Positions 34,435 to 43,741 of a stretch of DNA of 64,000 nucleotides are shown here, in pieces (within the stretch, counting starts at the first letter, position 1; the number at the start of each line of letters is the position of its first letter). Location: the NCBI GenBank assembly GCA_902386135.1, contig CABMIB010000062.1, positions 1 through 64,000 on the forward strand, read 5' to 3'. The notes under the pieces were generated by a model, which saw only the letters and a list, made by a program, of their open reading frames with translations, was not told where the DNA came from and did not search any database. Both the position numbers and the translations under genes were made by a program. The DNA is from an uncultured archaeon (GTDB lineage: Archaea; Halobacteriota; Methanosarcinia; Methanosarcinales; Methanoperedenaceae).

Positions 34435-35598
34435 TTGATTAAACGAGTCATTTTTCTTTTTGAGTATCCTTTTGGCCAGAGAGACTATGATAGATTTGGA
34501 ATCGATACTCTGCAGGAAAATGGATTTGAAGTTGAAGTCTGGGACTTCACCCCTTTTTTGCAGCCACAGGTCTACAAAAAAGTAAAAATACCTGATCCAA
34601 TAAACTGGGAAAAATGCCACTCATTTCTAACATGGAAGGAAGCATTATCTGATATTTCGAAACTTACGCCCAGCACTTTCATTGTTTGTATGATCGGGTA
34701 TCAATTTAGATCATTTGCTGTTTATAAGGCACTTTCCAAAATTAAGGTTCCTTACTGCGTATTAATGGCTAATGCCCTACCAATGATTAATATCAAAAAA
34801 GACCCTGTTTATTATCTCGATAAGCTAAAGAGAGCGACCCTTAGCAAAATATTCTATGCAATTTTTAATCGTATTCCTCATAACTGCATTGGTATCCGAC
34901 CAGCTTGCATCGTATTAGCTGGCGGAACAAAATCGACAAATTACAAATATCCTATTAGCGATAAAACAGAAATCCTTTGGTTACATACGTTAGATTATGA
35001 TATTTATTTGAACGAATGCAATAAACCTGCTCAAAATGATATGAATCAAGGAATTTTCCTTGACCAGTATTTGCCATTTCATCCAGATTATATTCACTCA
35101 GGGCTATCACCTCCTTCAACGCCCGAAGAATATTATCCGAAAATTCGTAAATTCTTTGATTTAATTGAAAGAGAGACAGGAGCAAGTATTATAATCGCGG
35201 CCCATCCAAGATCTGATTACGAAATTCACCCGGATTATTTTGGTGGAAGAATTATTATTAAAGGAAAAACAGTGGAATTGATCAAAAATTCAAGGTTTAT
35301 CATATGTCACTCAAGTACTGCGATCAATTATGCTGTTCTATTTCATAAGCCTATAATCTTTATAACTTCAAATATATTTCAACAAAATTGGTTTGGGCCA
35401 ACCATAGAATTGATGGCTTCCCAGCTTGGGAAAAAGCCAATAAATATAGACAATCTGATAGAAAGTAATTGGGATAGGGAACTCTCTATTGATGAAGAAG
35501 CATATATGAAATATAAACATTCTTACATCAAGAAGACAGGTTCAGAGGAATTACCTTTTTGGCAGATATTTGCGAATCGAATTAAAAAAATAGATTGA
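34435..35598 (+). CDS. Candidate nonulosonic acid transferase (GT-B-like)
   Basis: 387 residues, from a TTG with GGAG 7 bases upstream. The protein is not one I can name. In its C-terminal half it has IIIAAHPRSD and, about 50 residues later, FIICHSSTAINYA. Bacterial sialyltransferases of several GT families share an HP motif and an SS motif in this order and spacing. A GIFLDQYLP block precedes them where the acidic motif is expected. Its position directly after legF supports use of CMP-nonulosonate as donor. The assignment is an inference. Confidence 0.5.
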   Translation: MIKRVIFLFEYPFGQRDYDRFGIDTLQENGFEVEVWDFTPFLQPQVYKKVKIPDPINWEKCHSFLTWKEALSDISKLTPSTFIVCMIGYQFRSFAVYKALSKIKVPYCVLMANALPMINIKKDPVYYLDKLKRATLSKIFYAIFNRIPHNCIGIRPACIVLAGGTKSTNYKYPISDKTEILWLHTLDYDIYLNECNKPAQNDMNQGIFLDQYLPFHPDYIHSGLSPPSTPEEYYPKIRKFFDLIERETGASIIIAAHPRSDYEIHPDYFGGRIIIKGKTVELIKNSRFIICHSSTAINYAVLFHKPIIFITSNIFQQNWFGPTIELMASQLGKKPINIDNLIESNWDRELSIDEEAYMKYKHSYIKKTGSEELPFWQIFANRIKKID

Positions 35599-35608
35599 AA
35601 GGAGGAGC

Positions 35609-37129
35609 TTGCCACCATCGGTTCGTTCAAGATTTACAGCCACAGTTATTGCTAACATCCTTCGAGGCGGCTTGGGATTCATCACTGGATTGCTTGTGGC
35701 TCGCGGTTTAGGACCTGAACAATATGGAAATTATATATTTTTATTGGGGAGCTTCCTCGCTCTTGGACGATTATTTGATCTGGGCACTTCTGGCGCGTTT
35801 TATACTTTTATCTCTCAAAGACCACGTGCAATTCCTTTCCTATTAAGCTACATTAGCTGGAAGGGATTCCAATTCATAATAATGGTCATTGCAATAGGAT
35901 TATTGCCACTTACCTGGTTGAACAAGATATGGTTGGGTCTCGATAGAGGACTGATATTACTTTCGTTTGCAGCAGTTTTTCTTCAGCAACAAGCCTGGCA
36001 GACACTTACTCAGATTGGCGAAGCATCCAGAATGACTCAACGTGTGCAGGGAATGAATATTGGAATTTCAGTGGTTTATCTGTTATTGATATTCATTTTC
36101 TGGAAATTACAGGCACTATCTATATACCTGATATTCTCACTTATTATTGTTGAATACATATTTGCTCTGTTTTTTTCTTATTCTTTAATCTGGAGCAAGC
36201 GTGAACAAAATGTTTTAGATTCAGATAAGTCGCCATTTGTATTTCGTGAAATGTTAAAAGAGTATAGTATCTATTGTGCCCCACTGCTAGTTTATTCAGT
36301 TATAGGATTTTTTTATGAGTTTGCGGATCGTTGGATGCTTCAAAACTATAGCGGATCTGTAGAACAAGGTTATTACTCAATAGGGTCTCAGTTTGCAACT
36401 ATCAGTCTCCTTGCAACCACATCTATTTTGCAAATATTTTGGAAAGAGATTGCAGAGGCGCATGAACGACAAGATGTTGAGCGTGTCAAAATGCTTTACA
36501 GTAAAGTATCTCGTTCATTGTTCATGCTGGGTGCAATAATAAGTGGGTTTTTGATTCCTTGGAGTAAAGAAATTATAAATGTAACCCTTGGTACTGCATA
36601 TGCAGCTGCAGTGCCAGCACTGGCTATTATGTTCTTATATCCTGTGCATCAATCTATTGGACAGATCGTTGGAACCATGTATTTTGCAATAGGTAAAACA
36701 AGACCCTACAGCATAATAGGGGTAGTATTCATGTTGATAAGTATTCCTGTTACTTATTTTGTCATAGCGCCAACAGAGGCATTTATCCCTGGTCTTGCAC
36801 TTGGCTCCACAGGCATGGCTATAAAAATGGTGATATTACAGTTGATAGGTGTGGATATATCCGCCTGGTGGCTTTCCCGAATTTATGGCTGGAAATTCGA
36901 TTGGATATTTCAGGTTATCGGACTTGGTGGTGCAGTATTATTAGGTTGGTTAGCATATGAGGTCGTAAAGATCATGACCTTCGGTATGCAACTGACTCTT
37001 TTTCTCAGAGGAGGCATTTCCTTTGTACTATATTGCTTCTTAATAGCGGGGATGATATGGGCAATGCCGTGGCTTTTGGGAACAGAGAGGAGAGAAATTA
37101 TGAGAACAATCAGAAGGAGATTTGGATAA
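35609..37129 (+). CDS. wzx: Wzx-type oligosaccharide flippase
   Basis: 506 residues with 12-14 hydrophobic helices. GFITGLLVARGLGPEQYGNYIFLLG in the first two helices and FADRWMLQNYSG further on are typical of the Wzx/MATE-like polysaccharide transporters. It starts at a TTG just after GGAGGAG. It would move the lipid-linked repeat unit across the membrane, to be joined by the Wzy-like protein at 57.2 kb. Confidence 0.88.
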   Translation: MPPSVRSRFTATVIANILRGGLGFITGLLVARGLGPEQYGNYIFLLGSFLALGRLFDLGTSGAFYTFISQRPRAIPFLLSYISWKGFQFIIMVIAIGLLPLTWLNKIWLGLDRGLILLSFAAVFLQQQAWQTLTQIGEASRMTQRVQGMNIGISVVYLLLIFIFWKLQALSIYLIFSLIIVEYIFALFFSYSLIWSKREQNVLDSDKSPFVFREMLKEYSIYCAPLLVYSVIGFFYEFADRWMLQNYSGSVEQGYYSIGSQFATISLLATTSILQIFWKEIAEAHERQDVERVKMLYSKVSRSLFMLGAIISGFLIPWSKEIINVTLGTAYAAAVPALAIMFLYPVHQSIGQIVGTMYFAIGKTRPYSIIGVVFMLISIPVTYFVIAPTEAFIPGLALGSTGMAIKMVILQLIGVDISAWWLSRIYGWKFDWIFQVIGLGGAVLLGWLAYEVVKIMTFGMQLTLFLRGGISFVLYCFLIAGMIWAMPWLLGTERREIMRTIRRRFG

Positions 37130-37371
37130 CTTGTAGGTTTGAGCAATTACGGATTTCAATCCATATAATTAATGCATCAATCAAATATCAAATACAAAAG
37201 TTTATTAATGAGTTAATGGAGGCAAATATCATGATAGGTTCGATTCATAGAACCTAGATATTAGACAGCATAGTTCGTGATTACGGCAAAATCGATCTGG
37301 AAGATTTAGAAGAGCAAAAGGATAGTACGGCAGACTCTAACTTAAATATTATAAACTTGGAGCATAAATGA
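37130..37371 (+). other. Gap with an amber-interrupted reading frame
   Basis: Beyond the wzx stop, a frame different from wzx stays open to a TAG at 37255-37257 and then, in the same frame, for another 37 codons (ILDSIVRDYGKIDLEDLEEQ at the start) to a TGA overlapping the next ATG. The last part has a coding look (acidic helix). It may be a decayed gene. Read-through of TAG is not expected, since other genes here (mcrD, flpA) end in TAG. Confidence 0.3.
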
Positions 37372-38138
37372 AAAATCCATTAAAAAATAAATTAAAAAAT
37401 AACGAATTGACCCTCGGAAGCTGGATAACACTTGCCAATACAAACATCCCTGAAATAATGGCCCAATCAGGTTTTGAATGGCTCACCATCGATATGGAGC
37501 ACAGTGTGATAACGCTTGATATTGCACAACAGCAAATCCAGGTTATTGAAGGCAAAGGGGTAATTCCACTTGTGAGGGTGGGTGAGAACAATCCAAATTT
37601 AATAAAGCGCGTAATGGATTCAGGTGCATATGGCGTGATTGTTCCGATGGTAAATACTAAAGATCAGGCTGAAGCTGCAGTAAAGGCAGTAAAATATCCA
37701 CCGATTGGAACACGTGGTGTCGGACTGTCAAGAGCGCAGGGATATGGTTTTGATTTTGATAATTATGCGGCCACGGTTAATGGAGAATCAGTGGTTATCG
37801 TTCAGGTGGAGCATATTGATTCTGTACGCAACCTTGAATCAATACTATCAGTAGAAGGTGTCGATGGCTGTATAATCGGACCCTATGACCTTTCGGGCTC
37901 GCTTGGAGTACCGGGGAACTTCAGTCATCCTGATGTACTTGTAGCACTAAAAAAAGTCGAACAGATTTGCAGGAAAATGAATGTACCGCTTGGAATACAT
38001 GTTATTCAACCTGATTACCAATTGGTTAATGAGAGTATCAAAAAAGGATATACTTTTATAGCCTTCAGCTTAGATTCATTATTTTTGGGAACATCCTGCA
38101 GAGAGCAGCTAAAATTATTAAGAGAAGGATTACAATGA
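37368..38138 (+). CDS. HpcH/HpaI-type class II aldolase
   Basis: 256 residues. LGSWITLANTNIPEIMAQSG, LTIDMEHSV, PLVRVGENNPNLIKRVMDSG and VQVEHIDSVRNLE are the motifs of the metal-dependent pyruvate aldolases (2-keto-3-deoxy sugar acid type). It could join pyruvate to an aldehyde to form a 3-deoxy-2-ulosonic acid, or split one. The next gene is a broken CMP-Kdo-synthetase-like frame, which makes a role in ulosonic acid synthesis plausible. Confidence 0.83.
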   Translation: MKNPLKNKLKNNELTLGSWITLANTNIPEIMAQSGFEWLTIDMEHSVITLDIAQQQIQVIEGKGVIPLVRVGENNPNLIKRVMDSGAYGVIVPMVNTKDQAEAAVKAVKYPPIGTRGVGLSRAQGYGFDFDNYAATVNGESVVIVQVEHIDSVRNLESILSVEGVDGCIIGPYDLSGSLGVPGNFSHPDVLVALKKVEQICRKMNVPLGIHVIQPDYQLVNESIKKGYTFIAFSLDSLFLGTSCREQLKLLREGLQ

Positions 38139-38163
38139 TCGATGAGAAAATGAAGGATTAAGA

Positions 38164-38931
38164 ATGAAAATTATAGGCGTTATTCCAGCTAGAATGGCTT
38201 CCAGCCGATTTCCTGGAAAACCACTGGCAAAAATTTGTGGTATTCCGATGGTAGGGCATGTATATTTTAGAAGCAAGATGAGTAGAACCTTGGATAATGT
38301 GTATGTGGCGACATGTGATGAAGATATTGCAGAATATATTGCATCGATAGGTGGAAAAGCTATTATGACAGCTAATACCCACGAAAGGGCTTCCGATAGA
38401 ACGGCTGAGGCAATGTTGAAGTTCGAGCGGGCGGCAGGTCAGAATGTGGATATTGTGGTTATGATACAGGGTGATGAACCCATGATTTTCCCACAAATGG
38501 TAGATGAGGCCATAAGCCCTATACAGGAAGATGAGAACATTCATGTCACAAATCTCATGGCATCGATAAAATCAAGGCAGGAGCATGATGACCCAAATAC
38601 TGTGAAGGTAGTAACTGATTTGAACGATTTTGCACTTTATTTTTAAAGAGAACCAATTCCCTCATGGAAAAAAGGCGCGAAAAATGTTCCAATGTATAAA
38701 CAGGTTTGTATAATTCCTTTCAGAAGAGATTTCCTGATCAAATTCAATGAACTTTCGCCCACTCCTCTTGAAATTGTTGAATCGGTTGATATGATGAGAG
38801 TTCTGGAGCATGGTTATAAGGTAAAGATGGTAGAGACGAAATGCGAAACATATAGCGTGGATACCATTGAAGATCTACGAAAAGTAGAAAGATTAATGGA
38901 AAATGATCAATTAATAGAGCAATATAGATAA
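38164..38931 (+). pseudogene. KdsB-like CMP-ulosonate cytidylyltransferase interrupted by an in-frame TAA
   Basis: Residues 1-160 begin GVIPARMASSRFPGKPLAKI and include VVMIQGDEPMIFP, as in 3-deoxy-manno-octulosonate cytidylyltransferase. At codon 161 a TAA (38644-38646) falls where KdsB has Ser in ALYFSR; the frame continues unbroken with REPIPSW through FNELSPTPLEIVESVDMMR and ETYSVDTIEDL to 38931. One base change (TCA to TAA) explains the break. The total of 255 codons equals a normal KdsB. It may be a real knock-out or a sequencing error. Confidence 0.85.
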
Positions 38932-38932
38932 C

Positions 38933-39919
38933 ATGAAAGAAGAGGATATAAGGAAAAGGGAGACTTTTGATAAATATTTACAGCTTGTTGAACAAGATAT
39001 AGATACATTCTTCGTTAATAGATCCTCGTTTGAGATAATTAACTGTCCTGCATGCAAAAGTCCGGAATTTAAAGAGGAATTTGAAAAGCTTGGTTTTAAA
39101 TATGTATCCTGCAAAAAATGTAATACTCTTTTTGTAAATCCACGCCCCTCTTTTGAGGCGCTTAAACGATTTTATGTTCAATCTCCATCTACCCAATTCT
39201 GGGTGAATGGATTTTTTAAGCCTGTTGCAGAGGCGAGAAGAGAGAAACTATTTAAACCACGTGCTGATTTTATTAGAGAAAAATTTGGAGATGACCCTGC
39301 ATGGCTAATTGGAGACATCGGGGCTGGATTCGGAATATTCCTTGAAGAGTTAAGAAAGATTTGGCCGGATTCTGAGTATGTTGCAATTGAGCCGTCTTTA
39401 GAAATGGCAGAGATATGCCGACAAAAAAGTTTTATTGTGCAAAATCTGCCCGCAGAAGAGGTATCAGATTACAGAGGGCAATTTGATCTGCTTATAGCGT
39501 TTGAATTATTTGAACATTTATTCGATCCGGGAATATTTTTAGAGAGAATCGGTTCTTTGCTCAAGCCGGGCGGGTATTTATTATTGACTACATTAAATGG
39601 ACAGGGTTTTGATATTCAATTACTCTGGGAAAATTCAAAAAGCATCAGTCCACCACATCACTTAAATTTTTTCAATCCAAAATCCATTTCTTTATTACTA
39701 GCAAGTTGTGGTTTTATCAAGGCTGAAGTTACCACACCGGGAAAGCTGGACTGGGACATAGTTGAAGGGATGATTAAATCTAGTAAAATGGATTTAGGTA
39801 GATTTTGGGAATTTGTTGCTTATTCTAAAAATGAAATCTGTAAAAGTGAACTTCAGGAATGGATTGGGAGGAATGATTTAAGTTCTCACATGAGAGTGAT
39901 TGCAAAAAAAAATGATTAA
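38933..39919 (+). CDS. Class I methyltransferase with N-terminal zinc-ribbon
   Basis: 328 residues. CPACKSPEF and CKKCNTLFVNPRP (about 39-65) make a zinc ribbon often found before glycan-cluster methyltransferase domains. IGDIGAGFGIFLEEL is the SAM loop, AFELFEHLFDPGIFL follows, and HHLNFFNPKSI is typical of the C-terminal half. It starts one base after the kdsB-like frame. The substrate is probably a sugar or its nucleotide form. Confidence 0.8.
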   Translation: MKEEDIRKRETFDKYLQLVEQDIDTFFVNRSSFEIINCPACKSPEFKEEFEKLGFKYVSCKKCNTLFVNPRPSFEALKRFYVQSPSTQFWVNGFFKPVAEARREKLFKPRADFIREKFGDDPAWLIGDIGAGFGIFLEELRKIWPDSEYVAIEPSLEMAEICRQKSFIVQNLPAEEVSDYRGQFDLLIAFELFEHLFDPGIFLERIGSLLKPGGYLLLTTLNGQGFDIQLLWENSKSISPPHHLNFFNPKSISLLLASCGFIKAEVTTPGKLDWDIVEGMIKSSKMDLGRFWEFVAYSKNEICKSELQEWIGRNDLSSHMRVIAKKND

Positions 39920-39936
39920 TGAGATTTCGATTAACT

Positions 39937-40254
39937 TTAATTTTTCCTGAATTCTGGGTGTATTGTAAATCCTAATGATGCTACTCCCTACTTTTCTAGA
40001 TATTTATTAATTTTTGAATTTTTTTCATATGACAATTCGATATATTGTCCCTTGTTTCTTGAGAGTCAGTAATTCGTGCCTGATCGATGTTTAGGAAATC
40101 CGCCCTTCTCACTTTCATTGTTGATATATCTTTTACTATCGGCTTGAAATGCTCTCCAGTTGATCAATATCGATTTCAGATAATTATCTCCTAAAAGCTT
40201 CACTTGCTCATGCTCATCACAAAATGCAAAATCTTTAAACAATGCTGTGATATA
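39937..40254 (-). pseudogene. Decayed minus-strand frame, possibly a TnpB-like remnant
   Basis: In the 370-base gap between two plus-strand genes one minus-strand frame runs 106 codons with just two internal stops (TGA at 40068-40066, TAG at 39990-39988). It reads ...NWRAFQADSKRYINN, GGFPKHRSGTNY, then LSRNKGQYIELSYE and GVASLGFTIHPEF. The order AF.., GFPK.., short strand, LG..hP resembles the N-terminal part of IS200/IS605 TnpB proteins. No start codon and no transposon ends were found. The resemblance is weak. Confidence 0.3.
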
Positions 40255-40288
40255 TCAAATATGTTCCAATGAAATTGGACATCTATAA

Positions 40289-41383
40289 ATGAGATCGAAG
40301 GTAAAATGTATGATAAATAAAATAAAAAAACATTTAGGGCCTTACTATAGAACGATAAAACGAAATATCAGAAGACAAGATTATTTTAAGAATGAACATG
40401 TGGAGTTACCGGAACATATTACTTTAGCATTTACTCTGAAATGTCGTGCCGCCTGCCCTCATTGTTATTTTATTCAGAAGGAACATGCATTTAATCAAAA
40501 AGAGTTAGTATCGGAAGAATTATTAAACAAAATTTTTGTCTCAAAATTTAGTAGCTCTATTGTTTCTATGAGTTGTGGTGGGGGAGAAGCTTTACTGCAC
40601 CCCAATTTTTTTGAACTATTAAATCTTTTGCCAATTCACAAGCTTAAAGGAATACAAGTGGTAACAAATGGTTTAAGTTTACAAGATGAATATATTGTAA
40701 AAAAAATATTAGAACAAAATATTTTAACAAATATCCATATTTCACTTGATGCAGCAGATGAATTTAATTATGTACGAAAAAAAGGAATCAAAGAGTGCAA
40801 ATTTGATTTAATATGCCAAAATATAAAGAAAATTGCTACTATCCTCAAGGGAAAAACAACTGTTGGATTAAGTTTTGTTGTATATGCAGATGATCTTGCG
40901 AATATTAAAGAAATGATCAGTTTGGCAACAGAATTAAATGTAGACTACTGTCATGTTACTACGTTGCATTTGGCAAATCTAGATAATAAATTATCTACTA
41001 ATACAGTTAAAGAGATGCCATTTGCATACCAAGAAATTATGAGAAACACAGGATACGGCATAGATATTATAATTCAGCCGCCTCTGCATGATAAATATAT
41101 GCAATACTATTGTGAGTCTTTAGACAAGCATTTAAGTTTAAGTCCGTCGGGTATATTGTCAACCTGCTGTCATTTGCCGTGGAATAAAGAAATTGGAAAA
41201 TTCGACGAATTTGATTACAATCCTGTTAATAATAGGTATGCTTTGGAAATGAGAAGAAAGTTTATTTTGGCAAAAAAAGAAAATAATAAAATGTTGCTTC
41301 CAGAAGAATGTCTATATTGTAATCGTAGATTGACTGGCTCTTATTATTATAAAAAGGATAATAAAAAATGGTTTTTTTATTGA
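40289..41383 (+). CDS. Radical SAM protein with cysteine-rich tail
   Basis: 364 residues. CRAACPHCY (about 51-59) is the CxxxCxxC site for the [4Fe-4S]-SAM cluster; SCGGGEALLHP follows as the SAM-binding GGE-type motif. The C-terminus holds further cysteines (STCCHLPW; EECLYCNRR), fitting a SPASM-like auxiliary cluster. The reaction is unknown; in glycan loci such proteins may alter sugars or peptides. An ATG at 40310 (MINKIKKHLG) is an alternative start. Confidence 0.82.
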   Translation: MRSKVKCMINKIKKHLGPYYRTIKRNIRRQDYFKNEHVELPEHITLAFTLKCRAACPHCYFIQKEHAFNQKELVSEELLNKIFVSKFSSSIVSMSCGGGEALLHPNFFELLNLLPIHKLKGIQVVTNGLSLQDEYIVKKILEQNILTNIHISLDAADEFNYVRKKGIKECKFDLICQNIKKIATILKGKTTVGLSFVVYADDLANIKEMISLATELNVDYCHVTTLHLANLDNKLSTNTVKEMPFAYQEIMRNTGYGIDIIIQPPLHDKYMQYYCESLDKHLSLSPSGILSTCCHLPWNKEIGKFDEFDYNPVNNRYALEMRRKFILAKKENNKMLLPEECLYCNRRLTGSYYYKKDNKKWFFY

Positions 41384-41487
41384 TATAGTCACTTACCATT
41401 AAGTAGCAAAAAAGATATAAACCAAGCCAAAGCAGGAAATCATTGAAATTATTTTTGCAATCGATGGAACAAAAATGGGAACCACAA

Positions 41488-42402
41488 ATGAAAAATAAAA
41501 TTGCAATCACAACAACATCTTTTGGTGATCATGATGAGATGCCTTTAAATTTATTGAAAGAGAATGGATTTGAAATAGCATTTAATCCGTATGGAAGGAA
41601 ACTTAAAAAAGAGGAGATCATTGAATTCTGCAAGGATGTAATGGGTATTGTTGCCGGCACAGAAACACTGGATGCAGAAATTATAAAAAAACTAACCAAC
41701 CTGAAAGTTATTTCGAGGGTTGGCACTGGAATGGATAATGTTGATCTAGAGGCTGCAAGGTCGTCTGGAATCAAAGTTTTTAATACTCCTGATGGACCAA
41801 CGTCAGCTGTCGCTGAGTTAACAGTTGGGTTAATGCTTGATTTATTAAGAATGTTTTCTCAAATGGATCGAGAGTTAAGAGTAGGAAAGTGGGAAAAAAG
41901 GATGGGGAGTCTTTTATATGGCAAGAATGTCGGTATAGTGGGATTTGGAAGAATAGGTAAAAAGGTTGCTGAATTATTAAAACCATTCGGCTGTGAAATA
42001 GCATACACAGACCCTTATGTGAAGGATGGATTGTTAGGGTTAAAAAGATTGTCTCTGGAAGAGTTGCTTTGCTGGGCAGATATCATATCACTGCATGTAT
42101 CTGTAAAGGATAATAAACCATTAATTATGGAGAAAGAATTCAAATTGATTAAAAAAGGCTCCTGGTTAGTTAATGTTTCGCGTGGAGGAGTTGTTGATGA
42201 GAACGCTCTTTATGGGGCCCTCAAATCGTACCATCTTTCAGGTGCTGCACTTGATGTTTTTGAGCATGAGCCGTATAAGGGAAGCCTTATTGAACTGGAT
42301 AATATTATTTTAACTCCACATATTGGTTCTTATGCAAGAGAATCCAGAATAGAGATGGAAAAACAGGCTGTGGAAAACCTGTTGTCAGGATTGAAGAAAT
42401 AA
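41488..42402 (+). CDS. D-isomer 2-hydroxyacid dehydrogenase (phosphoglycerate dehydrogenase-like)
   Basis: 304 residues from ATG 41488 (earlier in-frame TTG 41443 and ATG 41464 add poorly conserved residues). ISRVGTGMDNVDLEAA, VGIVGFGRIGKKVAELL (NAD fold), LVNVSRGGVVDENAL and TPHIGSYARES give the catalytic Arg, Glu and His set. It oxidises a D-2-hydroxyacid with NAD. Lacking the regulatory ACT domain of SerA, it may serve the local sugar-acid pathway together with the aldolase. Confidence 0.83.
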   Translation: MKNKIAITTTSFGDHDEMPLNLLKENGFEIAFNPYGRKLKKEEIIEFCKDVMGIVAGTETLDAEIIKKLTNLKVISRVGTGMDNVDLEAARSSGIKVFNTPDGPTSAVAELTVGLMLDLLRMFSQMDRELRVGKWEKRMGSLLYGKNVGIVGFGRIGKKVAELLKPFGCEIAYTDPYVKDGLLGLKRLSLEELLCWADIISLHVSVKDNKPLIMEKEFKLIKKGSWLVNVSRGGVVDENALYGALKSYHLSGAALDVFEHEPYKGSLIELDNIILTPHIGSYARESRIEMEKQAVENLLSGLKK

Positions 42403-42431
42403 AGATTTAGAGGAAAAGACTGAGACTACAA

Positions 42432-43100
42432 ATGAAATATATATATTTATCACATTATTTAGAAGATGAAATACCCACTTATGGGAATAATAGAGTCTCT
42501 CTTAATATTACTCCTATAAAGTCCATTTCAAAAGGCGATTCAGCAAATGTTTATCAGTTCACAATGGAAAACCACTGGGGAACGCATATAGATGCTCCGG
42601 CGCATTTTTTTTTCAATGCTCCCTCTATTTGTGATTTTCAAGCGGAACATTGGATATTTAAAAAATCTCAAGTTATTGAGATTCCACCTGAAGAAGGTAA
42701 ATTTATTGATGTTGACATTTTACAGAGGCATAAAATAAATACAGATACCGACCTGTTGTTAATTAAGACTGGATTTCAAAGATGGAGAGGAAAAGAAAAA
42801 TACAGCATCGACAACCCAGGGATAAAATCTGATGCTGCATTGTGGCTGAGGAAGAACTATCCGTCTTTGAGGGCGATCGGGTTTGATTTTGTATCTTTGT
42901 CTTCATATACGGATAGGGATGAAGGAAGGAAGTCACACTGTGCATTTCTCGACCCTGATGGCAATGGAAATCCAATTCTGATTATTGAAGATATGAATTT
43001 GCAGGCAAGCTTGGAAAAATTAAAAGATGTATGGGTTTTTCCGTTATTAATAAAGGGAATAGACAGTGCACCATGTACTGTCATAGGGGTTTTTGAATGA
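42432..43100 (+). CDS. Cyclase/kynurenine-formamidase-like metal hydrolase
   Basis: 222 residues. HWGTHIDAPAHF (about 48-59) is the HxGTHxDxPxH metal-binding motif of the cyclase family. IKTGFQRW and AIGFDFVSL follow. Such enzymes hydrolyse amides or esters such as formylkynurenine. In a polysaccharide locus a lactonase or amidohydrolase acting on a sugar acid is conceivable. It overlaps the HAD gene by 4 bases. Confidence 0.8.
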   Translation: MKYIYLSHYLEDEIPTYGNNRVSLNITPIKSISKGDSANVYQFTMENHWGTHIDAPAHFFFNAPSICDFQAEHWIFKKSQVIEIPPEEGKFIDVDILQRHKINTDTDLLLIKTGFQRWRGKEKYSIDNPGIKSDAALWLRKNYPSLRAIGFDFVSLSSYTDRDEGRKSHCAFLDPDGNGNPILIIEDMNLQASLEKLKDVWVFPLLIKGIDSAPCTVIGVFE

Positions 43101-43741
43101 TAAAAGCAATCATCTTCGACTTTGATGGCGTAATTGTTGAATCTGCTCAGGTTAAAACGGAAGCTTTCAGAAAACTCTTCTCAAAATGGCCTAATAAAGT
43201 CGATGAAATAGTATCGTATCACATTAAAAACATGGGGGTATCAAGGTATGTTAAATTTAAATATTTTTATGAAAACATCCTTAAAGTACCTTATTCTCAA
43301 GAAATTAGTTCAGAACTTGGGAGGCAATTTTCAGATATTGTACTTGATGAGATAAAGAAAGCTCCTCTCGTAAAAGGCATGAAAGAATTTTTAAATAATG
43401 ATCATAAAAAATACTTGCTATTTATAGCATCGGGTACTCCTCAAGAAGAACTTGATGATATTATTTATTTCAAGGGATTATCTAAATACTTTATTAGTGT
43501 TTTCGGAACCCCAGCTACCAAAACAGAAATTGTCAATAATATTTTAAAGGAATATAACTTAGAGAAAGATAAAGTCGTTTTTATAGGAGATGCAGAGTCT
43601 GATAAGAGGGCCGCTGAAGAAACTGGGATTCATTTTATTTTGAGGGTTACTCCAGAAAATATATACCTCATCGATTCTAATGTACCTAAAATACATGACT
43701 TTATACAACTTAAAGATAAAATTAAGGAGATAGAAAAATGA
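43097..43741 (+). CDS. HAD-superfamily phosphatase
   Basis: 214 residues. IFDFDGVIVES at the N-terminus supplies the nucleophile and acid aspartates, FIASGTPQEE motif II, and VVFIGDAESDKRAAEE motif IV, with a helical cap at about 20-85. It probably removes phosphate from a sugar or sugar-acid phosphate. It overlaps its neighbours by 4 bases on both sides, so it belongs to the cyclase-epimerase unit. Confidence 0.85.
   Translation: MIKAIIFDFDGVIVESAQVKTEAFRKLFSKWPNKVDEIVSYHIKNMGVSRYVKFKYFYENILKVPYSQEISSELGRQFSDIVLDEIKKAPLVKGMKEFLNNDHKKYLLFIASGTPQEELDDIIYFKGLSKYFISVFGTPATKTEIVNNILKEYNLEKDKVVFIGDAESDKRAAEETGIHFILRVTPENIYLIDSNVPKIHDFIQLKDKIKEIEK

Noticed and set aside
37255-37257. Pyrrolysine codon
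   Set aside because: mcrD and flpA end in TAG, no pyl genes are in the window, and the frame has no recognised methylamine methyltransferase.
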